Part shown: in pieces, positions 52,203 to 59,717 of the stretch
Position numbering within the stretch: the first letter of the stretch is position 1
Layout of the letters: each line of letters opens with the position of its first letter
NCBI RefSeq assembly: GCF_001518815.1
Contig: NZ_CP013987.1
Span: forward strand, 2,087,001-2,151,000
Direction of reading: 5' to 3'
DNA: 64,000 bases
Source of the DNA: Pseudomonas oryzihabitans
Lineage (GTDB): Bacteria; Pseudomonadota; Gammaproteobacteria; Pseudomonadales; Pseudomonadaceae
Made by a program: the position numbers and the translations under genes
The notes under the pieces: model-generated
Database searches by the model: none
What the model saw: only the letters and a program-made list of their open reading frames with translations
Told to the model about the DNA's origin: nothing

Positions 52203-52320
52203 CCCGCTGAATGGAAAGGCCTCGGGCGCCCTGAGCAGTATCAAGGCGCCCGCATCAGATCATGAGACGACCTATGTCTTTCAACTTCGCCGACTTGTCT
52301 ATGAACAAAAACGCAGTTTC

Positions 52321-53697
52321 TCAAATTGTCATTTGCGGCTTCGTTCTTTTTTTAGAGACCTTGCTTTTGGCTATTCTTGACTGGGCATCACTACGTGCTA
52401 CGTAAAGGTAAGATTTCCCTTCTTTTGTTTTTGCCATGAATTTGAGAGAGGCGAGTTTTTCTAAGTCCGCCCGCGCTGTACCTTCGGATACATCAAACTC
52501 ATTTTTTACTTCTTTTGCAGTGAACACTCGTCCCGGATTACGCAGGACCTTTTTAAGTAAGTGAATTTGCCGGAAGCTTAAATCTTTGCTGTAACCCGCC
52601 TGATCTATGAAAGCCATTATTTCATAGAATTCTTTCTTTTTGGTCTCGATATGAGTCAAGAAGTCATTGATGGCGCGTTCTATAATCCGCAGTTGATAGC
52701 AAATAAAATATGTGAGGTCAAAGTCGTCGTTTTCAGTGAAAAGATACGACTCGCCGTATTGGGTAGGTGCCTGCTTTAGCAGGTTGCTAATTGAGATATA
52801 TTCAAATGCCCAGTATCCACTTTTAAGCATATACCAATAGAATAGGCATCTGGCCGTTCTACCGTTTCCATCATTGAACGGGTGTTCGTAGCCTATCATA
52901 AAATGCAAGATAATCGCTTTCACAGCAGGATGTATGAACGTCCGCCCATCCTCTCCGTCATGATTCGTATTAGCAAAATCACAAAGCATTTCAAGTCTGA
53001 ACAGCAAGAGCTTTTGGTCAGGAGGCTGATGAGCAATTTCCTCGTCCCTCCCTTTGACATAGATGTCATTACTCTTCCGGATTTCTCCAGGACACGAGTG
53101 TTCTTCTTCTACTCCACGCGTAGCGTCAGTGTGAAAACGCCTGATGAGTTCGATAGTGAGTGGTTGGTCTTTATTGTATTTTGCTTGCTTCATTAATATG
53201 AAGTTATTGACGATCATTCTTTCATCGTCATTGACGGGTGGGCGCTCTTTTTCAAGCATCTCTTTTGCAACTTTTCTAGTAGTTGCTGCCCCCTCCAGTT
53301 GTGCACTTGAGATGGCCTCTTCCATCATCAAAGATTCAACTAAATATATATCGCTCGCTCTGGTGCGTGCGGTATCCAAATTCGCGCCTATTTCTGCGTT
53401 TAGCCTATCTATTTTGTGTAGGATGTTTTGAGATGAGTCAGGAAGACAAAATTGAAAGGGGTGTCCGGTTTCGGCATTCAGCTCTATAGGCTTTAAAAGA
53501 GACTGCCTTGATAGCTTGATTACAGCCCATGCGAGCTCGGCGTCGTCGCCATTTTGAACGCGATGACGGATATCGTGCCAATGGAGATAGCGTCCCTTTT
53601 CGTCTACAGCTTTGTACTTACCAAAATATCTTGGGAGATCGCCAGACTTCTCTTTCAAGATATCCCCGACTTTCCTAGGCCGCTTGATGTGTGACAT
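52321..53697 (-). CDS. Fic-domain protein, probable AMP-transferase, with self-inhibitory helix
   Basis: 458 residues. Order: N-terminal 'Fic_N'-like part; inhibitory motif 'SAQLEG' at 131-136 ([S/T]xxxE[G/N]), placing it in class II; Fic core with 'HPFNDGNGRTAR' at 272-283, all catalytic residues intact; C-terminal winged helix at about 375-432 ('RVFTAKEVKNEFDVSEGTAR'). Fic enzymes transfer AMP (or related groups) to Ser/Thr/Tyr of targets. The gene is AT-rich compared with its neighbours and lies between the repressor and pL, same strand as the repressor. Target unknown; phage exclusion or toxin-like regulation is inferred from position. Confidence 0.88.
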   Translation of the reverse strand: MSHIKRPRKVGDILKEKSGDLPRYFGKYKAVDEKGRYLHWHDIRHRVQNGDDAELAWAVIKLSRQSLLKPIELNAETGHPFQFCLPDSSQNILHKIDRLNAEIGANLDTARTRASDIYLVESLMMEEAISSAQLEGAATTRKVAKEMLEKERPPVNDDERMIVNNFILMKQAKYNKDQPLTIELIRRFHTDATRGVEEEHSCPGEIRKSNDIYVKGRDEEIAHQPPDQKLLLFRLEMLCDFANTNHDGEDGRTFIHPAVKAIILHFMIGYEHPFNDGNGRTARCLFYWYMLKSGYWAFEYISISNLLKQAPTQYGESYLFTENDDFDLTYFICYQLRIIERAINDFLTHIETKKKEFYEIMAFIDQAGYSKDLSFRQIHLLKKVLRNPGRVFTAKEVKNEFDVSEGTARADLEKLASLKFMAKTKEGKSYLYVARSDAQSRIAKSKVSKKRTKPQMTI

Positions 53698-54034
53698 GAC
53701 TTCAGCTCAAAAACGCAAAAATTGTTCTGAACGTATCCGCAGAGAGCATCTAGGTCAAGAAATTCGTCTAAGACGGATGTTCCGGTTCCTGCTGCTCCAA
53801 ATTCTGGTTGCTTGAAGGCTGCGGTTTAGACGTTTTCACAGGCACCCGGCTCTATTTTTTTGCTACGGAGGAAGAAGAGCTATGGACCTAGATCTCCCCT
53901 GGCACGGCAAAAGGAGCGCTGCCCCCCGATGTAGACGCAACAGGGTTGCCTTCGCTGCGCACGAGCGGGGTCAAGTCAGCGCTTGTGAAGCCAAAAAGTA
54001 CAAGGCAACTCGGGACCTGACGCACTTTACCGTT
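53698..54034. other. Intergenic region between Fic gene and repressor
   Basis: No supported gene. GC content changes from low at the Fic side to high at the repressor side, suggesting an insertion boundary near 53.8-53.9 kb. An ATG at 53882 with a good 'cggaggaag' ribosome site opens a plus-strand frame that is mostly antisense to the repressor, so it is not called. Confidence 0.4.
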
Positions 54035-54883
54035 TCAAACGCGGTGTGCGTTCCAAACCAGCAGGATGCGCCCCCGGATGTAGATGTCTTCCTTCCTCAC
54101 CTGGCGATCCTTGTGCTTCTCATTATCCGAGATCACTTCGAATCGCTCAGCATCGGCCAACTGCAGCCGCTTGATGAACAGGTACTCGCCCTCGTTGAAG
54201 AGGTAGATCCCGTCGCCGGTGTACTCGGTGATGCTGACGTCGATCAGCAGCGGATCCTTGTCCTGGATCGTCGGCGCCATCGACTGGCCCCAGCCGGTGA
54301 TCAGCTTCAGGTGGTACGGACTCTCGTAGTCCACGCCCAGGCGGCGCAGGTGCTCCTGGCTGACGGTGACATCCTGCAGCAGCTCGACATAGTCGGCCGG
54401 GATCTGCCCGCCGCCCATGGCCGCGCGCACGTCGTAGTGGGGGATGCGGATCTCGTCACCCACGGCGCCAGGCCGGGAGAAGTCGGCGGTGATCACATTG
54501 CCGCGTTCGGCAGCGACCGTTGGCTGGTCTTCGGCGGCGGCCTGGATACGCTGGCGCGCCTCCTCCGGAAGCCCCTTGCCATGCTTCAGCAGCATCTCAT
54601 TGACGAGGTCAGAGAGCTTGCGCACCTTCTCTTCCGGCGCGGGCTCAGTATCGCCCGGTAGGGGAGAGTGGCCACGAAGCTGATCAGTGGTGATCCCGAA
54701 GAAGTCCGCCAGCGGCTTGACCTGCTTATCAGTCGGCTCCTTGATGCCTTTCGCGATGTTTTTCGGACCAAGGATGCGGGATAGCGTCGACTGGTTGAGG
54801 CCAGTCTGACGAGCCAGTTCGGTCTGATTGATCCCTCGCTGATCCATGAGATGGCGAAGGATTTTGTCCACTGTTTTATGCAT
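54035..54883 (-). CDS. CI-like prophage repressor (XRE + S24 peptidase)
   Basis: 282 residues. HTH at about 17-40 ('NQTELARQTGLNQSTLSRIL'), linker, then a LexA/CI-type self-cleavage domain with Ser in 'GWGQSMAPTI' and Lys in 'LFIKRLQ'. RecA-stimulated autocleavage would induce the prophage. ATG 54883 gives 'MHKTVDKILRHLM'; a longer frame to 54946 would overlap the operators. Expected to bind the ATGCAC-TA-GTGCAT operators at 54.94 and 51.8 kb. Confidence 0.92.
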   Translation of the reverse strand: MHKTVDKILRHLMDQRGINQTELARQTGLNQSTLSRILGPKNIAKGIKEPTDKQVKPLADFFGITTDQLRGHSPLPGDTEPAPEEKVRKLSDLVNEMLLKHGKGLPEEARQRIQAAAEDQPTVAAERGNVITADFSRPGAVGDEIRIPHYDVRAAMGGGQIPADYVELLQDVTVSQEHLRRLGVDYESPYHLKLITGWGQSMAPTIQDKDPLLIDVSITEYTGDGIYLFNEGEYLFIKRLQLADAERFEVISDNEKHKDRQVRKEDIYIRGRILLVWNAHRV

Positions 54884-54918
54884 GGGTGCAATGCTGTCCC
54901 TAGCCGGTGCATAACTCA

Positions 54919-54966
54919 ATAGCGCGGTGCATTGACGTTTATGCACTAGTGCATGATCATGTGCAT
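54919..54966. promoter_or_regulatory. Operator region between repressor and Cro-like genes (OR-like)
   Basis: A perfect 14-bp palindrome 'atgcactagtgcat' at 54941-54954 is flanked by weaker copies at 54919-54932 and 54953-54966 that keep the 'gtgcat' half. A further 'gtgcat' half-site is at 54907-54912. Confidence 0.75.
54932..54960 (+). promoter_or_regulatory. pR-like rightward early promoter
   Basis: -35 TTGACG (54932-54937), 17-bp spacer holding the perfect operator, -10 GATCAT (54955-54960). Drives the Cro-like and replication genes. Confidence 0.6.
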
Positions 54967-54985
54967 ACCGATCCAGGAGTAAGCC

Positions 54986-55204
54986 ATGAGCGCTACTGAC
55001 CTCTCCCAGAAATTGGATGCGTTGTTCGCCGCCGGGCTGACCTACAAGGCCATTGCCAAGCGCGCTGGCTGCGACATCTCGACGATCTTCCGCATTCGTT
55101 CGAAGCAGATCACCAACCCCAGCTACTCGGTGGGTGTGGCTATCGACTCGCTCTATGCGGAGTCCGTGAAGCGCGCTCGGAAAGCTGCGCGTCTGGCGTC
55201 CTGA
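54986..55204 (+). CDS. Cro-like helix-turn-helix protein
   Basis: 72 residues with HTH 'LTYKAIAKRAGCDISTIFRI'. First gene rightward of the divergent operators, the cro position. ATG 54986 has 'caggag'. Confidence 0.75.
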   Translation: MSATDLSQKLDALFAAGLTYKAIAKRAGCDISTIFRIRSKQITNPSYSVGVAIDSLYAESVKRARKAARLAS

Positions 55205-55293
55205 CCATGGAACCCATTATCCGCGTCATGGCCTTGCGCCAGCAGTCACGCGGGATAGCTGTGATTCCGTCCAGTACGTGAATCGCAGACAAG

Positions 55294-55320
55294 AAAAAGC
55301 CCGGCGGCAACCGGGCTTCG
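55294..55320 (+). terminator. Hairpin after the Cro-like gene (tR1-like)
   Basis: Arms 'aagcccgg' and 'ccgggctt' around 'cggcaa' at 55297-55318, with an A-run before it and little T-run after it. Stronger as a leftward terminator; may act as an attenuator of early rightward transcription. Confidence 0.5.
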
Positions 55321-55345
55321 AAGTAACGCTAAACAGGTGACCATT

Positions 55346-55399
55346 ATGAATCGTTTCGCTGCAGTTTCAAGCGGCAAGGCAGAGCGCCATGGCCGGTGA
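55346..55399 (+). other. 17-codon leader ORF overlapping the O-like start
   Basis: ATG 55346 opens 'MNRFAAVSSGKAERHGR' and stops at 55399, overlapping the start of the replication gene by 11 bp. Could couple translation. Weak evidence. Confidence 0.3.
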
Positions 55400-56189
55400 C
55401 TGGATCAAGTTCGAGCTGACCACCCTGGACAAGCCTGAGGTGTGCCAGATCGCTGATGAAGCCAACATCGATTCCGACGCGGTGGTAGGCAAGCTGCTCC
55501 GCGTGTGGGGTTGGTTCGATCAGCAGACCTCCGAAGGTAACGCTCCGAGCGTTAGCAAGCGGTTACTGGATCGCCTGGTAGGCGTTACTGGCTTCTGCGA
55601 TTTGATGCGAAAGGTCGGCTGGATGGTTGAGGACGACGGCGTCATCAGCATCCCCAATTTCGAGCGCCACAACGGGAAAACCGCCAAGAACAGGCTTCTC
55701 ACGGCCAAGCGCGTAGCCAACCACAAGGCTGCTAACGGTAAAGGTAACGCTCGCAGCGTTAGCGATGCGTTACCTAGAGAAGATGTAGAGAAGAGAGAGA
55801 AAGAGCAAGAGCCAAGAGCTGGCTCCGCAGCGCCGCAACACCAGGCCGAAGCCAATCCCGAGACCGATCAAGCCAAGCCCCGGGCAAGCCGCCTGCCGAA
55901 GGACTGGGCGCTCCCTGAAGACTGGGCAGCCTGGGCTCTCGCTGAGCGGCCCGAGTTCACCGAGCAGCAGGTCCGCGCCATCGGCGCCACCTTCGCCGAC
56001 TTCTGGCATGCCAAGGCTGGCAAGGACGCCTGCAAGCTCGACTGGCTCGCCACCTGGCGCAACTGGATCCGCAACCAGAAGGCCCATGGCGGCAACGTCC
56101 GCCAGCTGCCCAGCCGCCACGTCGGCCTGAACGACCAAGACTATTCCCGCGACCTGGAGGCCAATGGCGATGGCACCTACCGGTTTTAA
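55389..56189 (+). CDS. O-like phage replication initiation protein
   Basis: 266 residues. N-terminal winged-helix-like DNA-binding part ('DWIKFELTTLDKPEVCQIAD', 'AVVGKLLRVWGWFDQQT'), a polar linker (about 120-170), and a C-terminal domain ('FADFWHAKAGKDACKLDWLATW') like phage proteins that recruit a helicase loader. Its coding sequence holds iteron-like repeats, as lambda O holds ori. Followed by an overlapping dnaC-like gene. Confidence 0.82.
   Translation: MAGDWIKFELTTLDKPEVCQIADEANIDSDAVVGKLLRVWGWFDQQTSEGNAPSVSKRLLDRLVGVTGFCDLMRKVGWMVEDDGVISIPNFERHNGKTAKNRLLTAKRVANHKAANGKGNARSVSDALPREDVEKREKEQEPRAGSAAPQHQAEANPETDQAKPRASRLPKDWALPEDWAAWALAERPEFTEQQVRAIGATFADFWHAKAGKDACKLDWLATWRNWIRNQKAHGGNVRQLPSRHVGLNDQDYSRDLEANGDGTYRF
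55534..55773 (+). repeat. Iteron-like repeats, candidate phage origin
   Basis: Two 33-bp copies at 55534-55566 and 55741-55773 share 27 of 33 bases, including 'aaggtaacgctc' and 'agcgttagc'. Each is partly self-inverted. Further 'gcgttac' (55582-55588) and 'gctaacg' (55731-55737) copies lie between or beside them, all inside the O-like gene. Confidence 0.7.
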
Positions 56190-56973
56190 CTCGTTGCTCG
56201 AACGCACCCAGCGCCTGGCGGGCATCGTCGGCCAGGAACAAGCCACCTGCGATCGCCATGGCGCCTACGAGGCCCAGGTCTTTCGCGATGAGCGCCGCTC
56301 TGGCTGCCCGGCCTGTGCCGAGGACGCCCGCGAGAAGCGCGAGGCGGAGGAGTGGGCAGCCCAGCGCCGCCAGGGCGCCGTGGCCAAGCTGGAGCGCCGC
56401 CTGGGTAGCGCAATGATCCCGCCGCGCTTCACCGGCAAGACGTTCGAAAGCTACCGCGCCGAGACCGCCGAGCAGAAGAAGGCCCTGGCCTCCTGCCGCC
56501 GCTACGCCGAGCAGTTCACCGAGAACGCCCAGGGTGGCCGCTGCATGTTGCTGCTGGGCAAGACCGGCACCGGCAAAACCCACCTGGCCGCCGCAGTCGC
56601 CCAGCACGTCATCCGCGAGCACGGCGCCACGGCGATCTACACCACCGTCAGCCGCATATGCCAGCACATCAAGGGCAGCTTCGGCAGCGACGCTACCTAC
56701 ACCGAGGCCCAGGCCATCGAGCTGTTCGCCCAGGCGGATCTGCTGGTGATTGACGAGGTGGGCGCCAGCCGGGACAACGACTTCGAGCGCATGAGCATCT
56801 TCGAGGTGGTGAACAAGCGCTACGAGGAGATGAAGCCGACCGTCCTGGTCTCGAACCTCTGCGCCACCAAGTTCGAGGCGAGCGTAGGTGACCGCACCGC
56901 TGACCGGCTGCGCGAGGGTGGCGGCTTCGTTCTCCTGTTCGAGTGGGACAGCGCCCGCCGAGGTGCTGCATGA
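56164..56973 (+). CDS. DnaC-like helicase loader
   Basis: 269 residues. N-terminal Cys/His zinc-like group ('CDRHGAYEAQ', 'CPACAED'), then an AAA+ core with Walker A 'GKTGTGKT' near 133-140, Walker B 'LLVIDEVG' and a sensor 'LVSNL'. It loads the host DnaB on the O-bound origin. Overlaps the O-like gene by 26 bp; ATG 56170 is an alternative start. Confidence 0.9.
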   Translation: MAMAPTGFNSLLERTQRLAGIVGQEQATCDRHGAYEAQVFRDERRSGCPACAEDAREKREAEEWAAQRRQGAVAKLERRLGSAMIPPRFTGKTFESYRAETAEQKKALASCRRYAEQFTENAQGGRCMLLLGKTGTGKTHLAAAVAQHVIREHGATAIYTTVSRICQHIKGSFGSDATYTEAQAIELFAQADLLVIDEVGASRDNDFERMSIFEVVNKRYEEMKPTVLVSNLCATKFEASVGDRTADRLREGGGFVLLFEWDSARRGAA

Positions 56974-57095
56974 AGGCCTGCTGGTTCGTTCTGCTCCCAG
57001 GTCGCCCGCCGTTCGCAATGGTCGGCGCCCAAGTAACCCGCGACGAGGCGCTGACCTCGGCGCGCATCATCTGGCCGGAGGCCGACGTAGCATGA
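56970..57095 (+). CDS. Small phage protein, 41 residues
   Basis: Frame 'MKACWFVLLPGRPPFAMVGA' continuing to 'ARIIWPEADVA'. The ATG overlaps the loader stop and the stop overlaps the next ATG (both ATGA), the strongest evidence that it is translated. Function unknown. Confidence 0.6.
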   Translation: MKACWFVLLPGRPPFAMVGAQVTRDEALTSARIIWPEADVA

Positions 57096-57313
57096 TGTTC
57101 ACCGAAGCAGAGATGACCGAAGCCCGCCGCCTGGCCTATGACCAGGGCTTCTGCCGCGGCAGCGGCATGGACCCCAAGGTCCAGCACACCGAGGCCTACA
57201 TCCACTTCCGTGAGCAGGAGCTGGCCCAGCCGGTTAAGCGCGAGCGAAAGGCGCCGGCACCGCGTCGACCGATCGGCGACTGGCTGGGCGACGGGGAGGG
57301 CCGTGATCAATGA
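57092..57313 (+). CDS. Small phage protein, 73 residues
   Basis: 'MMFTEAEMTEARRLAYDQGF' then a basic Pro-rich tail. ATG 57092 is set by the ATGA overlap with the preceding gene; the longer frame is a shadow of the loader. Unknown function. Confidence 0.55.
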   Translation: MMFTEAEMTEARRLAYDQGFCRGSGMDPKVQHTEAYIHFREQELAQPVKRERKAPAPRRPIGDWLGDGEGRDQ

Positions 57314-57615
57314 GCCGCGCCCAATCCAAGAAGCTTCGCGACAGCGCCCGTGGCCAAGAATGCACCTTGCGTATCCCGGGCGTCTGCAACTTCAACCCCG
57401 AGACCACGGTGCTTGCTCACGTCGCCTGCGGCCAGAAGGGCATGGGTCTGAAGAGCCCGGACAACATGGCCGTGTTCGCCTGCAGCTGCTGCCACGACCT
57501 GCTCGACGGCCGGCGTCAGGGTGAGCTGGATCAGCGCGACGTGATCCGGGCCCTGGGCGAGACCCAGGCCATCTGGATCAGCCAGGGCCTGATGACGATC
57601 AAGGGGGCGGCATGA
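57310..57615 (+). CDS. DUF1364 phage nuclease-like protein
   Basis: 101 residues with 'RDSARGQECTLRIPGVCNFN', 'HVACGQKGMGLK' and 'CSCCHDLLDGR', the HNH-like cysteine/histidine pattern of DUF1364 proteins found in nin regions. Possible endonuclease or recombination factor. Overlaps both neighbours by 4 bp. Confidence 0.78.
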   Translation: MSRAQSKKLRDSARGQECTLRIPGVCNFNPETTVLAHVACGQKGMGLKSPDNMAVFACSCCHDLLDGRRQGELDQRDVIRALGETQAIWISQGLMTIKGAA

Positions 57616-57962
57616 CCGGAATCGTCCTGCCATGGCCGCCGAGCAACAACACCTACTACCGCCGAGTCGGGGCCAAGACGCTTATCAGCGAGAAAGGTCG
57701 CCAGTACAGCCGCGCCGTGACCCAGCTATGCGCTGTGGCCAGATTAAAGCGCAGGGAAGGGCGCCTTCAGGTGGTCATCACGGCCTGCCCGCCAGATCGT
57801 CGTCTGCGCGACCTGGACAACATGCTTAAGGGGCTGCTCGACGCGCTGACACATGGCGGTGCCTGGGTCGATGACAGCCAGATCGATGACCTGCGCATTG
57901 TCCGCGGCCCGGTTACTGCCGGCGGCACGGTATCGGTTGAGATTCAGGAGATCCTGGCATGA
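57612..57962 (+). CDS. rusA: Holliday-junction resolvase RusA
   Basis: 116 residues. 'PWPPSNNTYYRRVG' start, catalytic Asp residues in 'RRLRDLDNMLKGLLDAL' and 'WVDDSQIDDL' as in RusA. Metal-dependent resolution of four-way junctions in phage DNA. Confidence 0.92.
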   Translation: MTGIVLPWPPSNNTYYRRVGAKTLISEKGRQYSRAVTQLCAVARLKRREGRLQVVITACPPDRRLRDLDNMLKGLLDALTHGGAWVDDSQIDDLRIVRGPVTAGGTVSVEIQEILA

Positions 57963-58390
57963 ACCACCCAGCACAAGACCTGGCCGGCCTGGCCCGTCAG
58001 ATCCTCGGCCACTCCATGATGGTCTTCCTGAGCCATCACGACGAAGCGCACCAGGCGGCCCCGGACAATGCCCAGGAGCTGATCGGCCAGATGCGCGCCC
58101 TGGCTGCCCAGCGCATGGCCGACGCGACTGATGACGACCTGCGCCGCCGGAAGATGGTGCTGCAGTCGCTCTACACGAACGCCGCCAGCACCGCGCACGC
58201 CTGCCGCGGCTACCAGTCGGCCCGCCGCCCTGGCTCTCGCCTTGGTGGCCGCATTTGGAAGGACCGCTCCAGCGTCAACAAGGCCGGAGAGCAGAAAGCC
58301 CAACGTGACATGTCACACGCCCTCGGCGAGATGGAAGACATCCAGAAGGAGATCGACCGGAGGGCCAATGCGCAAGAAGCACGGGCCTGA
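57959..58390 (+). CDS. Phage protein of unknown function
   Basis: 143 residues, helical, with 'NAQELIGQMRALAAQRMADA' and a basic middle ('RRPGSRLGGRIWKDRSS'). Between RusA and the zinc-finger protein. ATGA overlap with rusA. Confidence 0.6.
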   Translation: MNHPAQDLAGLARQILGHSMMVFLSHHDEAHQAAPDNAQELIGQMRALAAQRMADATDDDLRRRKMVLQSLYTNAASTAHACRGYQSARRPGSRLGGRIWKDRSSVNKAGEQKAQRDMSHALGEMEDIQKEIDRRANAQEARA

Positions 58391-58667
58391 CCTGAAACGG
58401 AAGGTGAAGCCGATTTCGCGTTGCGTGACATGTTACGGGCGAGGAGTCGTGAAGCCGCTGTTCTACGACGTTGAGTGTGCGGCCTGTGACGGTGCTGGCT
58501 TCGTCGATGCCGCCACTGGTGAGTCCCTTGGCAAGGACGACGCACCATTCCAGATGCGTGCCTACATCGCCCGGCTGGAAAGCCAGGTAGCAACCCTGCA
58601 GCGGATGCAGCCCTACGAATCGAGCAACCGCCGCGGCCCGCACGGCTCGCACTTCACCGGAGACTGA
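58368..58667 (+). CDS. DnaJ-like zinc-finger phage protein
   Basis: 99 residues. Two CxxCxGxG-type half sites, 'CVTCYGRG' and 'CAACDGAG', form one DnaJ-like zinc finger. A basic N-terminus precedes it and a short coiled coil ('YIARLESQVATLQRM') follows. ATG 58368 has 'ggaggg'. Such proteins are common just before the phage late regulator. Confidence 0.72.
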   Translation: MRKKHGPDLKRKVKPISRCVTCYGRGVVKPLFYDVECAACDGAGFVDAATGESLGKDDAPFQMRAYIARLESQVATLQRMQPYESSNRRGPHGSHFTGD

Positions 58668-58669
58668 CC

Positions 58670-59233
58670 ATGAGCTACTACCGTGACACCCTGAGCGCAG
58701 TCGTCCGCTGCCTGTCCGCCGAGACCATCGACAACACCAGCAAGCAGGCCTGGCAGAAGCTGTACGACGCCGGCTATCCGGAGGCGCGCGGTGGTAGCGG
58801 CCTTAGCCCCCAGGAGCAGCGCGACATGGACTGCCTGCTGCACGCCCGGCTGCATCGTCAGCTGTCCGCCCTGGACTGGGCCGTGCTGGTGGCCAAGTAC
58901 AGCACCCACAAGGCGCGCAAGGTGGACGCCATCGGCTTCGTCATCCCGCGCATCGAGTCCCCAGCGCCGCGCCTGTTCGTATCGAAGGCGGTCACCGCCT
59001 GGGCGATCCCAGAGCTGCGCGGGGTAGAGGGGCGTCGGTCCACTGACATGATCGTTCTGCCGAAGGCGTTCTACTGCATGAACGCCTGGGACCCGGATGC
59101 ACGCCCTGAACAGACCCGGCGCCGGTGGCGCGGGGGCATTGGCAAGCGCTGCGAGGAGCTGGTGACTCAGGCGCTTCGTCGGGCCGAGGCAGTGCTAACA
59201 GAAGAAGGGCTACTAGCTCACATTGCCGCTTGA
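58670..59233 (+). CDS. Candidate Q-type late antiterminator
   Basis: 187 residues, basic: 'MSYYRDTLSAVVRCLSAETI', 'ARLHRQLSALDWAVLVAKYS', 'TRRRWRGGIGKRCEELVTQA'. No zinc motif like lambda Q is seen. The call rests on position: last gene of the early rightward operon, followed by a promoter-like sequence and two terminators before the lysis/late genes. Otherwise an uncharacterised phage protein. Confidence 0.5.
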   Translation: MSYYRDTLSAVVRCLSAETIDNTSKQAWQKLYDAGYPEARGGSGLSPQEQRDMDCLLHARLHRQLSALDWAVLVAKYSTHKARKVDAIGFVIPRIESPAPRLFVSKAVTAWAIPELRGVEGRRSTDMIVLPKAFYCMNAWDPDARPEQTRRRWRGGIGKRCEELVTQALRRAEAVLTEEGLLAHIAA

Positions 59234-59258
59234 CGTCTGTGAGCGGTTGAGCGAATAT
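59230..59258 (+). promoter_or_regulatory. Candidate late promoter (pR'-like)
   Basis: -35 TTGACG (59230-59235), 17-bp spacer, -10 GAATAT (59253-59258), overlapping the stop of the putative Q gene and preceding two terminators. Confidence 0.4.
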
Positions 59259-59300
59259 TTCCCTATCTTGTCGATTCTGCGCGTAAATAAGATTCGACTT

Positions 59301-59330
59301 AAAAGCCCGGCCACTGAGTCGGGCTTTTTT
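59301..59330 (+). terminator. First of two tandem terminators
   Basis: Arms 'aagcccg' (59303-59309) and 'cgggctt' (59320-59326) plus T-run. Confidence 0.85.
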
Positions 59331-59348
59331 ATGCGTGCTCCAAAAACA

Positions 59349-59375
59349 GAAGCCCCGCCAATGTGCGGGGCTTTT
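59349..59375 (+). terminator. Second of two tandem terminators
   Basis: Arms 'agccccgc' (59351-59358) and 'gcggggct' (59365-59372) plus 'ttt'. Confidence 0.85.
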
Positions 59376-59523
59376 GCGTATCTGGAGGAAAAAGAGGGCG
59401 ACCACTGACGGTGTTACGAGCACCGCCGGCGGCCACCAACCTGCAGTCTGTACCTGCAAGCCAGCCAAGGCCCCCTGCTCGCGCGAGCGTGGCGGAGCCT
59501 AGCAGAACGAGGCTTTGCAGACC

Positions 59524-59712
59524 ATGTTGAAAGATTGCCGTTGCGGACAGTGCAACCGACTACTCGCCCGCGTGGGTGAGTTCACCGAGCTCCAGATCAA
59601 GTGTTCCCGCTGCGGGACATTGAATCATGTGAAGGCCAAGAGCCTCGAGCAATCGCCTCTGAGCGACATTTCCAGCGACCAAACGCTGAAACCATCATTA
59701 CTCAGAGGTTAA
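59524..59712 (+). CDS. Com-like zinc-knuckle regulator
   Basis: 62 residues with CxxC pairs at C7/C10 and C27/C30 ('CRCGQCNRLL', 'KCSRCGTLNHV'), as in phage Mu Com, an RNA-binding activator of mom translation. No mom-like gene follows; the next gene, 5 bp downstream, is a lectin. ATG 59524 is preferred to 59515. Confidence 0.8.
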   Translation: MLKDCRCGQCNRLLARVGEFTELQIKCSRCGTLNHVKAKSLEQSPLSDISSDQTLKPSLLRG

Positions 59713-59717
59713 CTATC

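Noticed and set aside
53882-54661. Plus-strand frame with a good ribosome site opposite the repressor
   Set aside because: Almost all of it is antisense to a clear CI-like protein; only the first 50 codons are free, and they match nothing known to me.
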